This document shows positions 6,832 through 10,686 of a DNA stretch of 10,686 bases, in pieces. The notes under the pieces are model-generated. The model had not been told where the DNA came from. It did not search any database and saw nothing but the letters and a program-made list of their open reading frames with translations. The stretch lies in the NCBI GenBank assembly GCA_019594025.1, contig JAFDUB010000057.1, positions 1-10,686 on the forward strand. The letters run 5' to 3'. Numbering within the stretch: the stretch's first letter is position 1; each line of letters opens with the position of its first letter. The stretch comes from Thermoplasmata archaeon. GTDB taxonomy: Archaea > Thermoplasmatota > Thermoplasmata > Halarchaeoplasmatales > Halarchaeoplasmataceae. A program made the translations under genes and the position numbers.

Positions 6832-8400
6832 TCAGCGTATTGGGACAAGTGATATGTAAGGTATACCCCTTTCCGGATCAGTGATAATCGCATACAGTCC
6901 TGTTTTTGGCTTTATGCCGTAGATGCAGGGAGTGTTGTTTATGCTGCTTATTACAAAGTAATTGTCCGCCATGTTTTTTATTTCACTGGTAAGTTTCAAT
7001 CCGTGTTTGATTATTCCGATACCGAGGTTGTGAGACACCTTCGTATTCGCAACCGCTTCCAAGAGGTCTTTGATGGCGATCTCATTTCCCATTAAATACT
7101 CAAGTGTATCGAAACCCGTATAATCTAGTATGGGTGATTTGCCTTCGTCGCTTATGTCGCTAATATGTTTGTTGTATATCTTTCCGACTTCGTCTCGTTT
7201 CTTTCCACCGAGGGCCATCATGTATGGTTTGTCGGATTGTGGTGAGAAATAATCGACTATTCGGAATTTTTTATCGAATTTACCCTCAGAAATAAAGCGG
7301 GTCAAATCGTCTTTCAAATTATCGGGATGTGTTCCACCGGAAAGGATGGCTAAAACACCCATGTTTCTTGAAAGTGTGTTGAGGAATATTGGTCGTATTA
7401 CGGAGAAATATTCCTCCGTACTGACATCCTCATCCACCTCAAAGACGTTGTAACTTCCTTTAGGGAATCCTCCTTCAAGGAGGGCGTCAAGGTCTTTGGT
7501 TCCGGTACTATACCTATCTTCGCCGCCTTCTATCGGCTCCCATTCTCTATGAGTTTCTACTATAGCACGGAAGGGCTCAAAGCAAGTGAATCTTCCACCG
7601 GCCAATGTCATCAGATAACCAGGTTGTCCGATACCCACACCTCTAAGTTTTAGGAGCCTGATTTCTCTGACATCCCTATTCTCGAGGTGGAAACGATTCA
7701 GTTTTAAAACTCCGTCCACCAGGTATTCCAACTCTTTTGCCTCTTCCTTTTCAAGTACCAGTATAAGATTGGTCTTGGAATTTTCAACCAAGTCCTTCTG
7801 GAGAGTCATTATAAAAGTCTCCGGATCTAATCCGTATTTGTGTGTCAAACCTTCAACGCTGTCGATAACCAGCATGGTTCTTTCGGGAAGTATACTGTCT
7901 ATTCTATCGTATACCCTTTCAAGTCCGGGTATCTTCCGGTCTAAGCCTTTCAAACGAGTGCGGTCAACTTCTGTAGGTATCCTTTCTTCATCAATGCTTC
8001 CCAGAAATTCTTGTGCGGATTTCAGCTTTTTTCTTTCAGCTTCAGGAAGTTCTGGCTCTTCTTCCTCTTCATCCTCATATATCGCTTCTAAGAATACTTT
8101 GCTTGAATCGACGATACGGTTTTTCATCTCTTTTTCTTCAAGCCATGGAAACTGATTGTAAAGGCTCTCGTCAGACACCCTCGTGGATAGATAAAAGCTC
8201 CGGTCTGGATCCCCGACTTCCTCTATAAATTGTAAAGAGAGAGTAGTCTTACCTGTTCCCGCGGTTCCCTTAACCAGCAGGGACGACCCGTCTTTTCTTT
8301 TTATGAATTCTATAACCTCAGGTGGAATCACCATACGGCCTTTGGGAGTTTTCTGTTTTTCGTCTTTTTTTTCTTCCTTGGATTCTTTAGATGTTTCCAT
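6832..8400 (-). CDS. GvpD/KaiC-like RecA-fold ATPase with degenerate second ATP site
   Basis: A 522-residue protein. The N-terminal tail (1-22) is charged and probably disordered. The first RecA-like domain has Walker A GTAGTGKTT (45-53), the GvpD/KaiC-type YLSTRVSDESLYNQFPWL (70-87), an acidic insertion YEDEEEEEPELPE (108-120), Walker B TMLVIDS (175-181) and the closing KLRG...GYLMTLAGGRFTCFEP. A second KaiC-like domain starts at YSTGTKDLDALLEGGFPKGS (297-316), but the expected P-loop reads FEVDEDVSTEEYF with no GK[ST], so only the first site should bind ATP. ATG 8400 lies 6 bases behind AGAGGTG (8413-8407); the GTG at 8409 is inside that SD and is rejected. The Roadblock gene ends 13 bases upstream. 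GvpD in halophiles is a gas-vesicle regulator, but no gvp genes are here, so the role is unknown. Confidence 0.85.
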   Translation of the reverse strand: METSKESKEEKKDEKQKTPKGRMVIPPEVIEFIKRKDGSSLLVKGTAGTGKTTLSLQFIEEVGDPDRSFYLSTRVSDESLYNQFPWLEEKEMKNRIVDSSKVFLEAIYEDEEEEEPELPEAERKKLKSAQEFLGSIDEERIPTEVDRTRLKGLDRKIPGLERVYDRIDSILPERTMLVIDSVEGLTHKYGLDPETFIMTLQKDLVENSKTNLILVLEKEEAKELEYLVDGVLKLNRFHLENRDVREIRLLKLRGVGIGQPGYLMTLAGGRFTCFEPFRAIVETHREWEPIEGGEDRYSTGTKDLDALLEGGFPKGSYNVFEVDEDVSTEEYFSVIRPIFLNTLSRNMGVLAILSGGTHPDNLKDDLTRFISEGKFDKKFRIVDYFSPQSDKPYMMALGGKKRDEVGKIYNKHISDISDEGKSPILDYTGFDTLEYLMGNEIAIKDLLEAVANTKVSHNLGIGIIKHGLKLTSEIKNMADNYFVISSINNTPCIYGIKPKTGLYAIITDPERGIPYISLVPIR

Positions 8401-8413
8401 ATCGGACACCTCT

Positions 8414-8826
8414 TTATCTTTTAAAACTCGTTGAATTTTCTATTTCCTCAGAGACAGAATTTATTATGGTAATCAGTGTTTTTTCCCCAGAAGAAGCACC
8501 CATTACTGCAAGTACCGCACTATTACCTACTTCCTTTACAAGCAACACTGTATCCTTGGAATTTATTTCTACCATAGTCGGACTGGATTTGTCAAAACTG
8601 GTTAATATAACATCAGACGCACCAAAAATAGTGGCGGTCAACGCTCCAAAACTCTCGTTTTTTTCTGATCGATCCAAAAGGGAAGCTAATGGTATACCGT
8701 TTTTCGAGGCTAAAACCATAGCTTCAACTATGTCGTCATAATGCTTCTCAAATATTCCTTGAACTTCCGGTCTTATGTTGATGGTTACACGCTCCTGTCT
8801 TCTATTTTGAGAACTTGTTCTTTCAT
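8414..8826 (-). pseudogene. Roadblock/LC7-domain protein with apparent N-terminal frameshift
   Basis: The C-terminal frame encodes a Roadblock/LC7 (MglB-like) fold: helix VQGIFEKHYDDIVEAMVLASK, strand NGIPLASLL, FGALTATIFGASDVI, TMVEINSKDTVLLVKEV, SAVLAVMG and a final helix. That frame has no ATG/GTG/TTG before Met 8719, and starting there would delete helix 1. ATG 8826 lies at the spacing of a leaderless start behind a TATA box, but its frame (MKEQVLKIEDRSV) stops at 8785. One extra A in the AAAA run at 8805-8808 would fuse the two frames into a domain of about 136 residues (MKEQVLK-NRRQERVTINIRPEVQG). Family members usually dimerise and regulate small GTPases. The gene is co-directional with the ATPase 13 bases downstream. 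The frameshift may be a sequencing error, a mutation or recoding. Confidence 0.7.
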
Positions 8827-8836
8827 CTTAAATAGG

Positions 8837-8856
8837 TTTTATATATTTAAGCTTTG
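8837..8856 (-). promoter_or_regulatory. BRE/TATA-like promoter of the Roadblock/ATPase operon
   Basis: Minus-strand CAAAGC followed by TTAAATATATAAAA (8850-8837) lies about 24 bases before ATG 8826. It sits in the 40-base gap after the coiled-coil gene, so the Roadblock/ATPase pair can be transcribed independently of the csl4 operon. The spacing suggests a leaderless mRNA. Confidence 0.6.
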
Positions 8857-8866
8857 ACCAGCGACA

Positions 8867-9091
8867 TCAAAGGAAATCAAATACGTTCAGATTCCCCCGT
8901 CCCTGCATGCGCTTTTTCATGTCTGATACTAACGAACCGTAGTAAATAACGTAATTTCTAACTCTCTCTAATTCCTTAGAAAGGCGTTTTTCTTCCTCCT
9001 CAAGCTCATCCAATTCATTCTGCAGACGGCCTATATCTTCCCTTATTTCACGCATCCTTTCCTTTAATCCATAAATATTGCGTTCATCCAA
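8867..9091 (-). CDS. Small coiled-coil protein 2, TTG start
   Basis: A 74-residue protein dominated by charged heptads from about residue 8 to 48 (LKERMREIREDIGRLQNELD then EEEEKRLSKELERV), predicting one long coiled coil. A less charged tail follows, with YVIYYGSLVSDMKK and a hydrophobic end NLNVFDFL that could dock to a partner. No known family recognised. TTG 9091 is supported by AGGTGA (9103-9098) six bases upstream; that SD contains the stop of the preceding gene, so translation is coupled. It is the last gene of the METTL5-like/csl4 operon, just before the Roadblock promoter. Coiled-coil composition also makes chance similarity common, so no function is assigned. Confidence 0.72.
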   Translation of the reverse strand: MDERNIYGLKERMREIREDIGRLQNELDELEEEEKRLSKELERVRNYVIYYGSLVSDMKKRMQGRGNLNVFDFL

Positions 9092-9097
9092 TGCTAC

Positions 9098-9334
9098 TCA
9101 CCTAACCACGTTATCCGCTCTCCGGATATCACGAGGTAGATCTCGGGTATCCTTAGACATTGCATAGATACTTTGTTCACATTCTTTCATTTCTTCTTTA
9201 AGTTCTTTTATACGCTGAAGGCATTTCTTTTTTTTATCTTTTAATGACTCCATACGCTCAAGAAGCTCTTCTTCTCGTTTTTCCCATTTTCTTTTTTCTT
9301 CGATGGCGACCAGAGTCTTGTTTATTTTTGACAA
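9098..9334 (-). CDS. Small coiled-coil protein 1, TTG start
   Basis: A 78-residue, Lys/Glu-rich protein with continuous heptads from about residue 8 to 58 (EEELLERMESLKDKKKKCLQ, RIKELKEEMKECEQSI). Cys38 and Cys52 are exactly two heptads apart and could lie on the same face of the helix. The tail DLPRDIRRADNVVR is basic. No family recognised. TTG 9334 is chosen for its AGAGGT SD (9347-9342), 7 bases upstream, directly after the csl4 stop; no ATG or GTG is available near the start of the frame. It precedes coiled-coil protein 2 by six bases. The two could pair as a heterodimer, which is inference from adjacency only. Confidence 0.72.
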   Translation of the reverse strand: MSKINKTLVAIEEKRKWEKREEELLERMESLKDKKKKCLQRIKELKEEMKECEQSIYAMSKDTRDLPRDIRRADNVVR

Positions 9335-9347
9335 ATTTTGTACCTCT

Positions 9348-9923
9348 TTATTTACTCTTGAGGGTTATATGCCCATATAAGTTGGAAATCTTACGCCTTT
9401 CTCTTCGATCACAGTAAGAACAATAAAGAGTGTCACGGGTTCGCTCCATACCCCTTCTACAATTGAAACAATAACCTCTAACTACCCCCAAATCGGAACC
9501 GATTGTAGTCAGCTGTATAGATGGTGAAATCTGGGTTACTTTAGCTCTAACAACATCTCCCTTCAGATAATTATCTTCTATATTTTCAGTATAATCATCA
9601 GAGATTTTGGAGATGTGAAGCGTACCTTCCATATCCATAGCTATACCTCGGTTACTACCTTCAACGAGGGCAATGTCAACGGTGGCAATGGACTTCCTTT
9701 TGTTTCTTACAGTGCCGTATATTATGTCCCCCTCCTCTACCTCAGTTACAGGATTGAAGGGTCTAACATTGGCTTCTAATCTATCTTCATCATATTCAAG
9801 CCTACCAAAGGTCTTTGAATATATAATGCCGCTCTCTTCGTAAGTTCCTTCTCCAGGCATCCATTCTTCATGCGTGCCTACCTTGTCGCCGGGAACAACC
9901 AGCTTGTCCTTTAATTCTTCCAT
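9348..9923 (-). CDS. csl4: Exosome RNA-binding subunit Csl4
   Basis: A 191-residue archaeal Csl4, one of the cap subunits (with Rrp4) that feed RNA into the Rrp41/Rrp42 ring. The N-terminal domain opens VVPGDKVGTHEEWMPGEGTY (9-28). An S1 domain follows at about 62-142 (VEEGDIIYGTVRNKRKSIATV and GTLHISKIS). The C-terminal zinc ribbon has CFNC (152-155) and CSYC (168-171), all four cysteines present. ATG 9923 was chosen because the family sequence starts there, GAGAGG (9936-9931) lies upstream, and the preceding stop is one base away; the longer frame to 10130 overlaps the methyltransferase. Full length for the family. Confidence 0.95.
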   Translation of the reverse strand: MEELKDKLVVPGDKVGTHEEWMPGEGTYEESGIIYSKTFGRLEYDEDRLEANVRPFNPVTEVEEGDIIYGTVRNKRKSIATVDIALVEGSNRGIAMDMEGTLHISKISDDYTENIEDNYLKGDVVRAKVTQISPSIQLTTIGSDLGVVRGYCFNCRRGMERTRDTLYCSYCDRRERRKISNLYGHITLKSK

Positions 9924-9924
9924 T

Positions 9925-10548
9925 TTAATTCCTCTCAAACATAAACAACACGGTTTCAAATACTTTTCTATCTTTTTTATGAAACCCAAATAGCCTATTA
10001 ACTGGAAACATATATCTTTTTTCCCCAAAGACATGGTATCCATGCTGGTTAATGTATCTACGGATAAAATCCTCACTTCTAGCATTGTGAATACTGTATA
10101 TCCTCGGTGCGACACGAAAGGCGGTATCAAGGAAAGGTAAATCGGCTCCCTTTTTTTGAGATCCGAAGGGGGGGTTCATTATTACAGTGTCTCCCTTGAT
10201 ATCCACCGATTCAACCGGAGAAACAGTGAAACTGCACCAGTCCGAAACACCTAAGCTTTTGGCGGCTTTCTTAGCTTTATAAATGGAATCTTCATCGACG
10301 TCGAACCCCATGGCCTTTTTAGCACCTGCATAGGCTGCACCCAATGTGAAAATACCCGTGCCACACCCGAGGTCCACAACCTCTTTCTTATAGATGTCGT
10401 CGAGAGAATAAGCTGTAAACAGTATATCCGCGGCGATAGTCGCCGGTGTTGTGTATTGCTCAAGCTCAGGTATTGGTTTTTCAGGTAAAGGAACCTGCTG
10501 CAGCCAAATCTCCAGCTCTTTTTTTCGCAGTGGGTTGGACGAAGACAT
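9925..10548 (-). CDS. METTL5-like N6-adenine RNA methyltransferase (COG2263)
   Basis: A 207-residue class I SAM methyltransferase. Seen: KKELEIWLQQVP (9-20), LEQYTTPATIAADIL (29-43), motif I VVDLGCGTG (57-65), FDVDED (82-87), the catalytic NPPFGSQ (125-131), which marks N6-adenine enzymes, and the C-terminal MFPVNRLFGFHKKDRKVFETV. Human METTL5 makes one m6A in 18S rRNA; a small-subunit rRNA target here is inference. ATG 10548 fits the family N-terminus and lies one base after a TGA (10552-10550) of the upstream frame; the GTG at 10650 would add an unrelated basic stretch. SD is weak, so coupling to the upstream frame is likely. Csl4 follows after one base. Confidence 0.93.
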   Translation of the reverse strand: MSSSNPLRKKELEIWLQQVPLPEKPIPELEQYTTPATIAADILFTAYSLDDIYKKEVVDLGCGTGIFTLGAAYAGAKKAMGFDVDEDSIYKAKKAAKSLGVSDWCSFTVSPVESVDIKGDTVIMNPPFGSQKKGADLPFLDTAFRVAPRIYSIHNARSEDFIRRYINQHGYHVFGEKRYMFPVNRLFGFHKKDRKVFETVLFMFERN

Positions 10549-10549
10549 T

Positions 10550-10684
10550 TCAATCTTTAACTCTTTTCCAAACACTATCGGACAGTTCGGAATATATCGT
10601 TTTATCATCATCCTCTGGTATTTCAGAGGCCTCTTCCTCTTCCAAAACACTTTGAATTTTATTCTCCTTTAACCTCCAATAATG
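10550..10684 (-). CDS. Acidic open frame at window edge: gene tail or ATT-started microprotein
   Basis: A frame open from the window edge encodes 44 residues ending EEEEASEIPEDDDKTIYSEL then SDSVWKRVKD, and stops one base before the METTL5-like ATG. It may be the C-terminus of an off-window gene. Alternatively, an ATT codon at 10657 lies 6 bases behind AAAGGAG (10670-10664) and one base after a TAA in another frame, the same junction style as other genes here, giving a 35-residue acidic protein. No ATG or GTG exists in the frame. Composition (strongly acidic, with a mixed-charge end) looks coding rather than random. Product not recognised. Confidence 0.45.
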   Translation of the reverse strand, partial: HYWRLKENKIQSVLEEEEASEIPEDDDKTIYSELSDSVWKRVKD

Positions 10685-10685
10685 T
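10659..10685 (-). CDS. Possible last codons of an upstream gene, partial
   Basis: In an alternative frame the window edge reads TLLEVKGE then TAA at 10661-10659. If the acidic frame starts at ATT 10657, this would be the C-terminus of the preceding gene, ending one base before it. Only eight codons are visible, so this is weak. Confidence 0.25.
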   Translation of the reverse strand, partial: TLLEVKGE

Positions 10686-10686
10686 A

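Noticed and set aside
7769..8155. 128-codon plus-strand open frame rich in serine
   Set aside because: Antisense to the acidic/charged part of the ATPase; serine runs are the complement of Glu/Asp codons.
6832..8400. Gas-vesicle cluster (GvpD)
   Set aside because: Only the GvpD-like P-loop domain is present; no gvpA or other structural gene lies nearby, and the second half is KaiC-like.
8391..8741. 116-codon plus-strand open frame
   Set aside because: Antisense to the Roadblock gene; the minus-strand frame has clear domain pattern and operon context.
8800..8815. Programmed -1 frameshift site in the Roadblock gene
   Set aside because: CTCAAAATA is not a canonical X XXY YYZ slippery heptamer, and I saw no obvious downstream hairpin; an indel is the simpler reading.
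9924..10130. N-terminal extension of Csl4 up to 10130
   Set aside because: It overlaps the METTL5-like gene in another frame; the Csl4 family begins at MEELKDKLVVPGD.

Overview
The window is archaeal, probably from a euryarchaeon in the broad sense. Several genes belong to archaeal families: 4-phosphopantoate--beta-alanine ligase (archaeal CoA pathway), aEF-1beta paired with a four-CPXCG zinc-ribbon protein, the exosome subunit Csl4, and a GvpD/KaiC-like ATPase. Promoters are TATA/BRE-like and often sit so close to the start codon that leaderless transcripts are likely; internal operon genes have GGAGGTGA-type Shine-Dalgarno (SD) sites. A Thermoplasmatota-like lineage would fit the GvpD-like ATPase, the double winged-helix regulator beside a small membrane protein, and the GLUG repeat protein, but no marker here fixes the lineage.

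Layout. (1) 1-2355 (+): the 3' part of a large GLUG-repeat surface protein with two repeat modules and a C-terminal membrane anchor; its true start lies left of the window. (2) 2547-2991 (+): a two-gene translation operon, zinc-ribbon protein then aEF-1beta, separated by one base. (3) 5279-2988 (-): phosphopantoate--beta-alanine ligase, S-adenosylhomocysteine hydrolase, and a small three-helix membrane protein whose reading frame is broken twice. (4) 5378-6828 (+): small membrane protein, tandem winged-helix regulator and protein-L-isoaspartate methyltransferase, tightly coupled and divergent from the CoA/SAH operon. (5) 8826-6832 (-): a Roadblock/LC7 protein (frame broken near its N-terminus) followed by a GvpD/KaiC-like ATPase, with a TATA-like element in front. 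(6) 10684-8867 (-): an RNA-processing operon with a possible acidic microprotein or gene tail, a METTL5-like RNA methyltransferase, Csl4, and two small coiled-coil proteins that start at TTG behind strong SD sites.

Working together. Methyltransferases (Pcm, the METTL5-like enzyme) produce S-adenosylhomocysteine, which the hydrolase removes. Csl4 and the METTL5-like enzyme share an RNA-handling operon. The least explained segment is 8414-9334 plus the ATPase at 6832-8400: two coiled-coil microproteins, a Roadblock protein without a GTPase partner, and a RecA-fold ATPase with one live and one degenerate ATP site. That segment is the best candidate for an undescribed module. Three putative single-base losses occur in two small genes (2988-3276 and 8414-8826), while all long conserved genes are intact. 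Several start codons given here differ from the longest open frame, and the reasons are in each entry.
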